Positions 37,801 through 50,700 of a DNA stretch of 64,000 nucleotides are shown piece by piece. The DNA lies in NCBI GenBank assembly GCA_945859605.1, contig OX243821.1, positions 21,196,373 to 21,260,372 of the forward strand. The letters run 5' to 3'. Position 1 is the stretch's first letter; every line of letters starts with the position of its first letter. Both the position numbers and the translations under genes were made by a program. Source of the DNA: Lumbricus rubellus. Lineage: Eukaryota > Annelida > Clitellata > Crassiclitellata > Lumbricidae. The notes under the pieces are model-generated. The model was not told where the DNA came from, made no database searches, and saw nothing but the letters and a program-made list of their open reading frames with translations.

Positions 37801-40800
37801 TTGACAGTTGCTGCATCAAAGAAATTGAAAGTGAATCATTTTGATGTCAAAACAGCTTTTCTGAATGGAGAAATCAAAGAAGAACTCTACATGAATCACC
37901 CAGAAGGCTTTACAGAAATTGGTCAAGAGCAAAAGGTTTGCAAAATAAAGAAAGCAATTTATGGACTTAAGCAATCAGCCAGAAGTTGGAATCAGAAAAT
38001 AGACTCTATTCTGAAATCAGATGGATTCCAACAGAGTGAAGCTGATCTGTGTCTGTATACAAAGAAGTGTAACAATGTGATTGTTTACATATTGTTATAT
38101 GTTGATGATCTGCTGATCTGTGGAAATGCAGAGATGATCAAGAAAGCAGCAAACATGTTAAGTCAGCAATTTGAAATCAAGGATTTAGGTGAAGTCAGTT
38201 TATACCTGGGAATTCAAATTGAAAAGGACAAACAAGGCAATTACTTGATTTCTGAAATCAATAAAATTCAGGAAATTATTTCTGAATTTGGTTTAACGAA
38301 TGCAAATGGATGTGCAACACCAATGCAAGTGGACTATTTAAATATAACAGGAGAAGAAAATTTGCTCAGCTCAAATGAACAATATCGACAAGCAGTGGGG
38401 GCATTGTTGTACATAGCTACTACAACAAGACCAGATATTGCAGCCGCAGTTTCTATTTTATGTCGGAAAGTCAATTCACCACGTCAGTGTGATTGGACTG
38501 CAGTAAAAAAGAGTTATCAGATATCTCAAGGAAACAATTAACTGGAAGTTAAAGCTTGAAGCTGTTGGAGATCTGAAACTGATTGGGTATGTTGATGCAG
38601 ATTGGGCAGGCGACAGATCGGATCGCAAGTCAACCAGTGGATACCTGTTTAAGCTCGGAGAAGGAGTAATTTCATGGATATCGAAGAAGCAAATATCCGT
38701 AGCTCTGTCATCTACAGAAGCTGAATATATTGCTGCTTCTTTGGCAAGTCAAGAATTGGTTTGGTTGAGACAGTTGTTATCTGATCTACATATACCGTGC
38801 ATTGAATCAACGACTCTGTATGAGGACAACCAAGGATGCATCAAGATTGCAAGCAACGAGAAAATCAATGCAAGAACCAAGCACATAGATGTTCGACATC
38901 ACCATCTTCGAGACTTGCAGTTTCGTGGAATAATTAACTTGGAGTACTGTCCTAGTGACCTAATGCTAGCAGACATTATGACCAAGCCTCTAACAAGGGA
39001 CAAGCTGTGTAACTTAAGAGATAAGATTGGCTTGTGCCTTGATAACTAGAAACTAATGTTAGATGGGGGTACTGTCGAGTGGGGGTGTTAGAAAAACGAC
39101 AGTAGGCCATTAGTTATCAGACGATCCCTCTATGTTGGTCACGTGACTACTCTGTTGAGCGTGTCTCTCGCCATGTTGTTGGACATCTTTGTTTGTTTGA
39201 TTGGTTTGCTGGAAATTATATTCTGCTATCATAAATAAATTAACGTCTGTACCGCCCCGCCCCCATTATTTTCCTACAATTCTCATACTTGGGCTGTACT
39301 AAAAGTGGTATAACTTTTGTTGTGTTTGGAATATTTTGATGAAATCTAACCATCATTTGTATATGTGAATTATCTTTAAGATTGTAAAATTACATTTAGA
39401 AATTCTTACTTTTGGCCAAGATATCGGCAAAAAACATGGGGGGGTCTTTTTTGGCGCACCCTGTATATAAATTATTCTCTCTTCTGTAGGAATACGAGCA
39501 AGAGGTGAAGAAACTGAAGGACGAATTGTCTGCGACGAAAGCGGGTAAAGAAGAAATCGAGCAGGAAATGAGCACGTTAAGGAGCGAGTACGAGCAACAG
39601 CTGACCGAGTTAGAGCACACGTCGAAACCAGGTGAGTGGTGGTGGTACTATTTTGAGCATGGCGTTAGATATTACATTTTGGTTTCACATTTATTTTGGA
39701 TTTCAGTGATATAAGTGGTATTTATGATTTACAGTGATTTAATATTTCCATTGATTTAGGATTTACATTTATTATTATTATTATTAAATAAATTTATAAC
39801 GCGCGCAAGGTCACACCGAAATGTGAATCTGAATGTGAAAACATTTATTTAAGGCTTAAAGTTACATCTAAGATTTACAGGGATTTAGGATTTTCAGTTA
39901 TATCCAAGATTTACATTGATTTAAGATATGCAGTTGCATCTGAAATTTATAGTGATTTAAGATTTCCAGTTGATCTAAGATTTAGTGATTTCAGGTTAGA
40001 GTAGCATCTAAGATTTAGGCCTACAGATTTTTTAAGATTTACAGTTATGTTTATATTAACTGTTACATCTCAGATTTACAGTGATTTAAGATTTACATTT
40101 ACATCTAAGATTTACAGTGATTTAAAATTTACAGTTACATCTAAGATTTACAGTGATTTAAGATTTACATTGACATCTAAGATTTACAGTGATTTAAGAT
40201 TTACAGTTACATCTAAGATTTACAGTGATTTAACATAAATTTACAGTTACATCTAAGTGATATCAGAGCAACAATTGCATGCAACGTTTACAGTTTCATT
40301 TTCCGATTTACAGCTTCATCACTCAGCTCTCGACTGTGAAAACAAACTAATAACAATTATTAGTATGAATAATTATTATTATAATTACCATAATTTACCT
40401 GAAGTATATTAATAATTATTGTCTCGCAGGTGATGACTCTTCTTCTCAATCGTCCGCACAGCATGCAGTCCATCTGGCGACGCACAAGGGCAAGCCAGGG
40501 GAGAAGGGAAAGAAAAGTCCCAATGAGGAAGATGCAGTCAAGGAGGCGACGAAAAGGTCTGTATGAACCACGCGGTGGTGTAGTGGTGGCGTCGTTGCCA
40601 AGGAGCCAGAAGGTTCGAGGTTCGAATCCACCTCGCCACGTAAGGACCTTGGGCAAGTCCTTCACTCACAATTGCTCAGCACTTCGGCGTGAAACTTCAA
40701 TGCAGTGTCTGCTCTGCATTCGGGAGCGCCTCTGAGTAGTGAGAGCTTGAAGAGGCGCCATAACAAGTGCACATACAAACAGACGTTATCTGGCTGTGTA

Positions 40801-43800
40801 TAAATATGTTGCCTAACCTGACCATGCAGGGGGATATATAAATTTTCGAACGAATAAATGACAAACGTTATCCACCGTAATCTTCCCATTCTTAGCTCTT
40901 TTCTTAGCATTGGCATACCGAGGCACACTGAATGGTTGTTGCTGAAAGAAGAAGTGCTTTATAAAACAAGGTCAAATACGGTGTTATGCAATCATAGGCG
41001 CAACCACGTCCTAAAAGTTAGGGGGGGACCGGGACCGATGGAAATTCTTAGTAGGAGTAATAATAGCAAGCGCGAAACGCGTGGAGCCGCGATTGCCGAA
41101 GGCAAGAAGCCCTAACGACTAGGGGGTATGTTGAACGTCGTGAGCTTTCCCCCATCGGGGTCTGAGGCGGAGCCCCAGCAATTGACGCAATTTTGAGCAT
41201 TTGATGCCAAATCGAGTGCATTTTGGGTTCTAGTTTATCTTAAATTTTGCAACGATGATATCGAAATAAAAGTACCTAAACCACCTCAATCAGTGAAGTT
41301 TAAATCTAAATCAGTCAATCAATCACTTAATGAGCCATCAAAATTGACAATAATTTTGACAATGCTTTGCAAATAAAAAAATTCACAGCTTCTGTGGATG
41401 CAAAGCTTACCCTAAATGGACAGAAGTCATGCAACAAATACTCAATAATTTTAACAGAGAGTCTAAAGACTATAAGATCTTTGATTTTAATGTACACATA
41501 AATTAAGGCACAATGAAACCAATGAATGAGAATCATGAGTGTTCATTTCCATCTAACCGGAAAAAGGGACATAAGTCCCTCTTATTTTTAGAGAAACCTA
41601 TCTATAAACGGTAAAATGGTAATTTTTTATTGTCTTACAAGTTACAACAAATACATGTAGGCTATCCCTAATATTCATTTATTCAATTGCACAATGCCCA
41701 TGTAAATCAGCACAGAGTGGAACTAAATATTTAGAAACATTATTATGTGTCCATTTCTATCTTTTGACTGTATATATATATATATCCATGGAGGTCTCAA
41801 AACACGATATATCATAAGCTGATTGCTTTGTGTACTTGGGGTGTGAACGAGCGGCCAAAGGACGATCGGCGAGGTGCGAAGCGCCGAGCAGGAAAATTTT
41901 TGAATTTCCACACTGCAATGGTAGCATTTTAGGCTGTTATTTTACGAAATTGCTCATCCTTTCAATGCTGACTTCAGTGGTTGAAGACTTAACAAGCATC
42001 TCCTCAAATTTTCAATTTTTTCAAATTTTCATGATGTAAAATTTGGTGACCTTTCTAAGCTGTCATCTGAAATTTTTCCTCATAATTTCCCCCACATTGT
42101 TTAAATATTTTCAGATTTCTTAAGTCATCATCTCAAACTAATTTCTCATAATTTATTTGAAAAAATTGCATGATTTAAGACTTCCATAAATGTCTCCTCC
42201 CTTTGTTTCATTGTTTAATTTTTATACTGCTATGGTAGCGTTTAAAGCTGCCATCTTAACTAAATTGATCATTACGTAGAAACAATGGATAACACTGCAT
42301 AAGGTTACGATGATTTATTAAATATTTCTGAAATATTGGAGATCGATTTAAGCACATCCTTCCCCCGTCAGAAACGTTGGAGAGCAAGGCCGCAGCAAAG
42401 ATTTGATTTCGGGGGGTTTCTTCGGCGGAGAATTTCTGACGACTTTATTTCTAAAAACACCTTTTTAGTCGTCAACATGTCTGAAGACACCTTTGTTTAG
42501 TCGTCAAAATTTCTGAAGACACTTTATTTTAGTCGTCAACTTTTCTGAAGACACCTTTTTTATGTGTAAAACATTCTAAAGACACCTTTTTTTAGTTGTC
42601 AAAATTTCTAAAGACACTTATTTTAGTTGTCAAAATTTCTAAAGACATCTTTTTAGTTGCCAAAATTTCTGAAGACACCTTTTTTACTTGTCAAAATTTC
42701 TGAAGACATCTTTTTTAGTTGTCAAAATTTCTGAAGACACCTTTTTTAGTAGTCAAAATTTCAGAAGACCATCGCAAACTGCTTTCTTAGTATCTTTCGC
42801 TTAATTTCATGGTTTTTTCATTATGTGCTAGTGAATAATATTCTATTAATTTTTGCATTTTCCATTTCGGATGGTGTTTTCATGGTTTTATTTCATGGTT
42901 TTTACATCATGTGCTAGTAAGTGCATTATATTATTTTTTACATTTTCCATTTGGGGGTGTTCAAACACCCAAAACACCCCCTGACTACGTCCTTATGAAG
43001 GGGACCGTCCCCGATGTTCCTCTGTGTCTACGCCCACGGTGTAGACATACAGTACATTACCACAGAAACAAAACTGTAGGAATAAAATTAGTAGGCTAAT
43101 TGAGAAACCTAACTAAATTAATTCTATGTGCATATGATTATTATGATAATTTCTGGCACATTGGACTGCAAATTAAAGACCTGGTATTTTGCATTTGAAA
43201 AGACAAAAACATTCAAACCAGACTCGAAAAAGGCCTTATAAAAGAAAGTCAAGACTGAAGAGTCACTTAATATAACCAAATTCAGTATCCGTGATTCACA
43301 CTTAGCAACATAAGCTTACTCATGATTGTGCAAAATGTGGGACGCCAAAACTGTCGGGGTAATCCAGATAAAAACGTTCTTGACTCAACCTTAAAGCTGA
43401 GAAACTATGTTTTTAATATGGCAATCTGTATTCAAACGGCTATTAGCAGCAGTCAGTGGCAAACGTTGGAAGGGACCTCCCAAGCCTCGTCGAAAGTTGA
43501 AGGGGACCATCCCATTAATGGTCCCAAACCTCTCAAAAGTTGAGGGGGACGCGTCCCGTGGGTCCCATAGGGTGGTTGCGCCTATGTATGCAATGCAATA
43601 AAAAAAAGTGAAGGATCCCTGATTCGCTTTACTCTACTTATGATGGAATCATGGGTGCCTGCAGAAATTTTGGCAGGAGGGGGCAAAAACAATGGTCACG
43701 GTCAATTTTTTAACAAGAGCTTGAAAATACAAAGTAGAAAATTAAGAACACGGTTATTTTTCACCGAGGTTTCTATAATATCAATTTCTCAGTTTCACAT

Positions 43801-46800
43801 TGGGTATAACCTTGTAACATTAGCACTCTAGAGTGAAGAAATTCGTTAAAAATCAAAAAGTATTAGTTAAAAACTAGGAAATCGATTTTCCAGGGGGGCA
43901 AGTGCCCCCTCTTGCCCTATGTGCGGGCGCCATGGATGGAATTTTCATTCCTGTTTTTTGTGTGTTTTGGAAGTTGCTACCCCGTTTTAAAAGTTGACTT
44001 CTTATTGTGAAAATCCTGTAACTTGTGGTTTCTAGCAATGATCCAAAGCGGGCGATACAGAGGTAACGATCGAGATGTGTGTGCGTGTGTGCTTTGAATC
44101 GTCTTTTGTCTCTTTGTCTCAAAGTCTGTATAATGGGCGTGCTTTCTTGGCTCATTCCTTGTGTAGTTGAGGCAAATGTTTCAATTATTATTATTTGAGA
44201 GGGGTGCCGGGGGCGGTAGAGTAATGGATAACATGCTGCTTACTCTACGTATAATTATGTCTTTCAGTTTATTTTCAGTTGTCTTTTATATTTTTTGTCA
44301 GCGCCAAATACATGGAGTTTTTTTTACTGACGTCACTTTTGCTCAGACGCACAGCTCTGTATAGATACTGTGTATACTGTAGATGTGTATGGATACTCTG
44401 TGCATCTATGGTCTCCCTTTGGTTGTCTGTTAAAAAAAATTATGAAAGTTACCAAACACTTGTATTATTTAAAATGTTCTGGGTATTGACTGACCAAGCC
44501 CGGAGCTCCCTCTCAGATCACTACCCAATTTTTCTCAGGAGCTTCGACACCCTGGCCCGCCACTTGATGGAAGATGTTCACACTGGCCCACCAATAAAAA
44601 AGGTTTGACACCCCTGATGTAGACGGTAGATGTAGACTAGGTAGATGTAGGCGGTAGATGTAGTCTGTAGATGTAGACGGTAGATGTAGAGTTGTGGACG
44701 AAGCATAGGTAGACTAGTTCAGGTAGATAAAGCAAGACAAGCTTACACTACACAGGAATATCTCATCCAAGATCCAGCACAGTGCAAAGATCGACAATAA
44801 TACTTTAAATAATAATCTCTTATTAATCTTATTATTATTTAATAATCTTCTCTTCTTAATAATACTGAAAATAATAACTATGACGTCACAATAGGATTGT
44901 TATTCCTTAGTCTCGAAACTAGAAACAAAATCTTATATTGTTCCTATATCACCATGACAACAACTGTGTAATGTATGCCTACAATACGTAGTCCAATTGT
45001 CGGTCACCGTTCTTGGGACTTCTAATGAAAACGCGATGCCGTCTTTAGCCCGACACAATATTCAACTGCAGGTAGCAGCAGGGGTGTCTTTCAAAAGAGT
45101 TATTTCGAATGCGGAGGTTTAAGGACCTGTAATTTGCGCTAGGGAGCAAATCGACTGAATGGTGGTAGTACCATTCCGCAAGGATCGTGTTTGCTGCCAC
45201 ACCCCTTGTCAGAGAGTTCCGATTAACATTCGTCCCTGTCGTATATCAAAAACAACATAGTAGGCTAATCTGGCTAATGTTTAGTAGAGAGATCCGATTG
45301 AGCAGCATTTGCATTTTTTTGAGCGTATTCGAGCATGCAAAATCTCAAGGAGCAGTTAAATGTCCTCAATCCAGCGGTGTTTGAAACGGCGCAGCAGGAT
45401 CAATTTGCTGAGGCTGTTCATACGTTATGACCCCGTAAGAGCAAATGTTGGTCGAAAGCGTGGTCCACAATAACTTTGTCATGTCGCCCAGATTGACAGT
45501 TGGTACTTAGAGTAACACCTTGCATTCTTTTTATTATAAACCTACTCTGCCCATCTATTTAATACCTGTCTTTAAAAGAAGAAGAAAAGGAGTAGAGCAG
45601 GCAGTCCCCCTTGAGCTACTATAGCCTCCTTGAGGCAGCCGTTTTCTCGGCCTCAGCATATAAGGGCGGTTGACCAGCTCTATCTTCTCTTCTCTTCTTT
45701 CTGCCTTTCTTTTTCTCTTCGTCCATCTTGCTGGTTTATCTTTCCAACATAAAAGCAAGCATGGCCATGGTATTGTGTTGCAGTATGTCGCGAATCGACA
45801 GCCCGGTAGAGTAGGCCTAATGGATAACATGCTGGCATAGAGAGCGAGAGGTAGCGAGTTTTGACATACATGTAGGGCCATAGTGGCCTGTTTGTTTGTA
45901 TAATGTTCTTGGCTCATTCCTTGTGTAGTTGAGGCAAATGTTTCAATTATTATTATTTGGGGGGGGGCGGTAGAGTAATGGATAACACGCTGTTTGCTCT
46001 ACATTTATATGTCTTTCAGTTTATTTTCAGTTGTCTTTTGCCTTAACCCATGTTATTATAACGGGAGCGCCCGTTGGGTGGATATGCTTTGTAGGCTGCT
46101 GTAAGCACCTATTAATTATATATATATTGCAGGCTGTCTGTCCAGTTAGTATAGTTAAGATTTTATGTAGGCCTATTGTGTAATATGAGTTCCTGTAAAT
46201 TGTTTCAATTAAATAATTGTACACTGTAACCGATTGCTGTCTGTCAACCGGGTTGTTGAATAAACGAAAAATTATTATTATTCTGTTTTTTAATTATTAT
46301 GATTTTTAGTATTTGTTTTTTTTTTTTATTATTATTTAAAAAAAAATTATTGTTATTATTAGATTATTATTGTTTATTATTATTGTTATTATAATTATTT
46401 TGTTTTTTAATTATTATGATTTTTGATTATTTATTTATTTAATTAGTAGTTTGTTGGATGTGTTTCGGGACCCGTTTATAACCCATATGGTTTGACAAAT
46501 TGACATACCGGTAGGGGCCCGTTTGTTTGTAGGATGGATGTTTTGACATACATGTACATGTAGGGCCACAGTGACCCGTTTGTTTGTAAGACACAATTTT
46601 TGAGACAGGGACATTGGGGCATTGTTTGCGAGATAGATGTTTTGGCATAGTACCACTTCAAGCAATAAATCTGTTGAGGAGTTAAGGCTCTATGATAACT
46701 GCACTGCAGAAGTTATTTTAACAGAGCATGTTATAGGGTCTGGAATAATTCTTCTCACTTTTTAACTTTTTATCTGTTATATTAATTATAAGTGCAAAAA

Positions 46801-47702
46801 ATGGTTTCATGCGCTTCTCCTGTGCGTCGTTCGCGCTTTCGTGTCGCTCGTGTATCAGCATTTCTTTCTTGAATCGCACTTTCTTTCGATGCCTTTTCCA
46901 TTCCAGCACAAACTGTCAATCTTTGGTTGTTTTATTTTGATTAGATTAGATTAATCTTAGAAGAGATTAACTTAGATTAGATTGTATTAGATTAGATTAA
47001 TCTTAGAAGAGATAGATTTATTAGATTAGATTAATCTTAGAAGAGATTAAATTAGATTAGATTGCAATAGATTAATCTTAGAAGAGATTAGATTGTGTTG
47101 GATTGGCTAAGATTGATTGGTCTTTTTAAATGTCCGGTTTAGGTTAGCTTTCACTTCTTGATATGTTTCGAGTGAATAGAACTCTGAGGAGATTATACTA
47201 TTTTATAAAAGCTTGACAGGGAAAGTGGTTTTATTTGAGTGCCAATCTTTGAGGATTGGTTACCATCACGACAGAGGTATTATCCGCTCCGTTTAGTAGT
47301 AGTTACCATGGCAACGCAAGTGCAATTTGTCCGCAATTTTGTGGTAATGACCATGTCAACGAGCTTACCATTTTGTTTAGCATTGATAACCATGGCACAC
47401 AGAGTGCAATCTGTACGTTATTAAAATTCATCAATTCATTCTATGAATTGTTATCAGACTTGTAAGCAGTTTGTCAGTTTGACATTAAACGAAGATTATT
47501 ATGGAATGATGTTGTGAATAATTCTGTTGATTGGATTAACTGCAAGAGTAGGACGTGATGAGCGCCTTGCATGGCTGCCAACAGTTAGATTCGACTCCTG
47601 TAATATTAAACTTAGCGTAATCCATTCGTATTATATTAATGTGATTGTAATCATACTGCGTTGTGTCAGTTTGAAAATAAATGAAGATTATTATGAGAAC
47701 TG

Positions 47703-47755
<53 letters not shown>

Positions 47756-50700
47756 GTAATAATAATAAATAACAATAATAATAATAATAAATAACAATAA
47801 TAATAATAACAATATTATTATGCAGTGTCCGCTCTGCATTCGGGAGCGCCTCTGAGTAGCGAGAGCTTGAATGGGCGCTATAGCAAGTGAACATACAAAC
47901 AAACATACAAACAAACATACGAACAAACAATCTAAGGGATGACGATGTTGTAAATAATTCTGTAGATTGGAGGAGCTGCAGCAGAACATGGTCGGAGGAG
48001 AGCAGGCGAACAACGAAGAGGTGAAGGAACGAAGGAAGAAGAAGAAACGATACGCGGAAGACAGGAAAAACAAAATCGCGGGTATGGCAACATGCACACG
48101 CATACATGCACGCATACACACAAATACAAGTGAAACATAAGGCAAATAAAACCATAAGGCTATATTATTATACAAGGAGAATATAAGGTAATATAAGATG
48201 TTGTACTTGTGGGGCGCGGTGGTCTAGTGGTGGCGTCGTAGCCTTAGAGCCGGAAGGTTCGAGGTTCGAATCCACCTCGCCGCGTAAGGACCTTGGGCAA
48301 GTCCTTCACTCACAATTGCTCAGCGCTTTGGCGTGAAACTCTGATTCAGTGTTCGCTCTGCATTCAGGAGCGTTCTGAGTAGTGAGTGCTTGAAGGGGCG
48401 CTATAACAAGTGCACATACAAATAATTTACCATAATATTTACCGTATATTTTGGGTTCATTGTATTTTCACAGAGGCGCTTTCTCACGCGGATGGCGATG
48501 AGATAATGATTGGCATCTACGAAACCGTACAAGATGAACTGCGAGTCAAGTCAAAACAACTGGAAAAGCAGAAAGTCCGGGTAGGACAGTTTGCATATTG
48601 TCTTCAATGTTATTTGCTTCCCAAGTTGGCATTTTACCTCTCTGTCCGAAGTTATGCATGCGGAATTAGCTGTTGACCTAAGTTCAACTGACTGTTGACC
48701 TAGTTAAGTTGGCTGTTGACTTGCATAAGTTAGGGTTTTTAAGTTAAAATGGCTGTGAATCTGAACCAAGGTAAACTGGCTGTTGGCCTAAGTTAAGCTG
48801 ACTCTTGACCTGAAGTTAATCTAGCATTGACCTAAGTTAACTGACTGTGGAGTGTGGACCTTAAGTTAAACTGAGTATTGACCTAAGTTAAACTGGCTGC
48901 TGACCTCAGTTAAACTGGCTGCTGACCTAAGTTAAACTTTCTGCTGACCTAAGTTAAACTGGCTATTGACCTAAGTTAAATTGGCTCTCGACTAAAGTTC
49001 AACTGGCTGTTGACCTTAAGTTAAGCTGACTCTAAGACTAGGTTAAACTGTGTGTTAACATGAACTGAACTTATCTCTGCTAATATATATTAGCAAATAA
49101 CTTATTCCTCTGCCCACAATCCATTATTTTCTGTTCAGTGCGATACACTGCAACGCGAGATCCTCGACCTGCATTCGGAATTCGAATACGACCGCATGGA
49201 TTACCTGGATACGATCCGGAAGCAGGAGCAGCAGACGAAGTGGCTTCAGTCCGTCATCGACCGCATCCAACCGACCCTTCGTCGCGACTGCAACTTCGTC
49301 AATCTCGATCGAATCCGTGCGCAGTCGGAGTGGGACGAGTTCAACCAGATCTGGATTCTGCCGAAGATAGTCATCGAGAAAAGTCACCTTCCGCCTGCTG
49401 CAGGTCGGTCGAAGTGTTTGGTTGGATTTTAGTGAAGTTGGGTTAAATTTAAACTGGCTTTGAATTGCATTGCATGTTACTGCCAGTGTGTTGGATCAAC
49501 TTTAAACTGTAACTCCCTATATAAAGCTTAATAACAACGATAATAATATTTTTTCTTTAATGAAACGCTTGCAAGCACACAGTGCTATACACGTACAAGT
49601 TACACATTTTACACAATAATCTTAATAAACATACCGGTAAATCTGAACTACTAACAGAACAGACAGCCTGCAAAACACTGCGCTAATAATAGCAGCCTAC
49701 AAAGCATGTTTGCACTACGGGGCACGATCTCAGTATTTCTCGCTCTACTTGCCAGCGTGTTATCCAATGCTCTACCGGGCCTTACAGTTACTTGTTGTCA
49801 TGTGGTCCTACTATTTCATGTGATATATTGCAGTTTTGTTGCTTTGCTTAAGTTACACAAGTTCGGTGTTTTTCCAGGAGTACAGAATCCAGCGTCGAGT
49901 TCTACAGCTCGAATTAACAACGAAGTGTCGTACACTGGATACGAGGACTTTCGATCTGAAGACAGATACATCCAGGCAAGATATTCTATGTTACCATTGT
50001 TACTATTATTATTATTATTATTACTACTATTTTTATTAATTTTTAACTATTATTATTATTTATTATTACTATTATTATTTATTAATTAATTAAATAAATA
50101 TTCAGTTTGCACATGTCGCAGGCCGTCACACTGTGATGTTAATCTGATGCATGGATTGGTTAATTTCCTTAAACGATTCCAACTAAATGATGGTTGATAT
50201 TATTTTTTTTAAATTGCCCTGACGCACTTTGTTCCTCCAGGGACTTACATATTGTAAAAGCACTGTGTCTTGAATGGCTTATTATTATTTTTTACAATTT
50301 AAAAAATATTATTTTTATTTTTTTTATTTTTAAATAATACAAACAATTTAATTTGGAGAGACATTCGTGCTTAAGAGTGAAACTGATGTACACCATTATT
50401 TTGACTGTTATTACTATTATTATTGAGTTTATATTAGCCCACCTTCAAGGTGAACTACTCGGAAGCGCTCCTAGTACAACCACAGCTAAATAACACAGTT
50501 TCTAAGTTTGAGAGGGACATAGTGGTGTGACCTCCTCTAGGCATGACGCAGAACACAAAAGGAAGTTCATTCCAGGTTGTGGGGTCAGCCCACAGAGAAG
50601 GAGTAAGGGACTAAGAGTTCAGCTGTCTGTAATTTGAACGTGATATTGTTTTTCCTCATTTTATATTTCAGAAGCTGAACCAGAATGAAAATCAGGAACT

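Larger units (their letters stand above)
34929..39231 (+). mobile_element. Ty1/copia LTR retrotransposon (GalEa-like), 4.3 kb
   Basis: Two identical 146-bp LTRs (34929-35074 and 39086-39231) bound by TG...CA and flanked by the 5-bp duplication TAAAT. The order is gag, protease, integrase, reverse transcriptase, RNase H, which is copia type. The element is sense to KIF17 in intron 6. Short LTRs suggest the GalEa lineage known from marine animals; this assignment is inference. The coding region changes frame twice, so it may not be autonomous as read. Confidence 0.97.

Noticed and set aside
38505..38511. A AAA AAG slippery heptamer in the copia RT frame
   Set aside because: It is in the correct phase for -1 slippage, but a -1 shift enters a frame that closes quickly. 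The RNase H frame needs +1, so programmed -1 frameshifting does not explain it.
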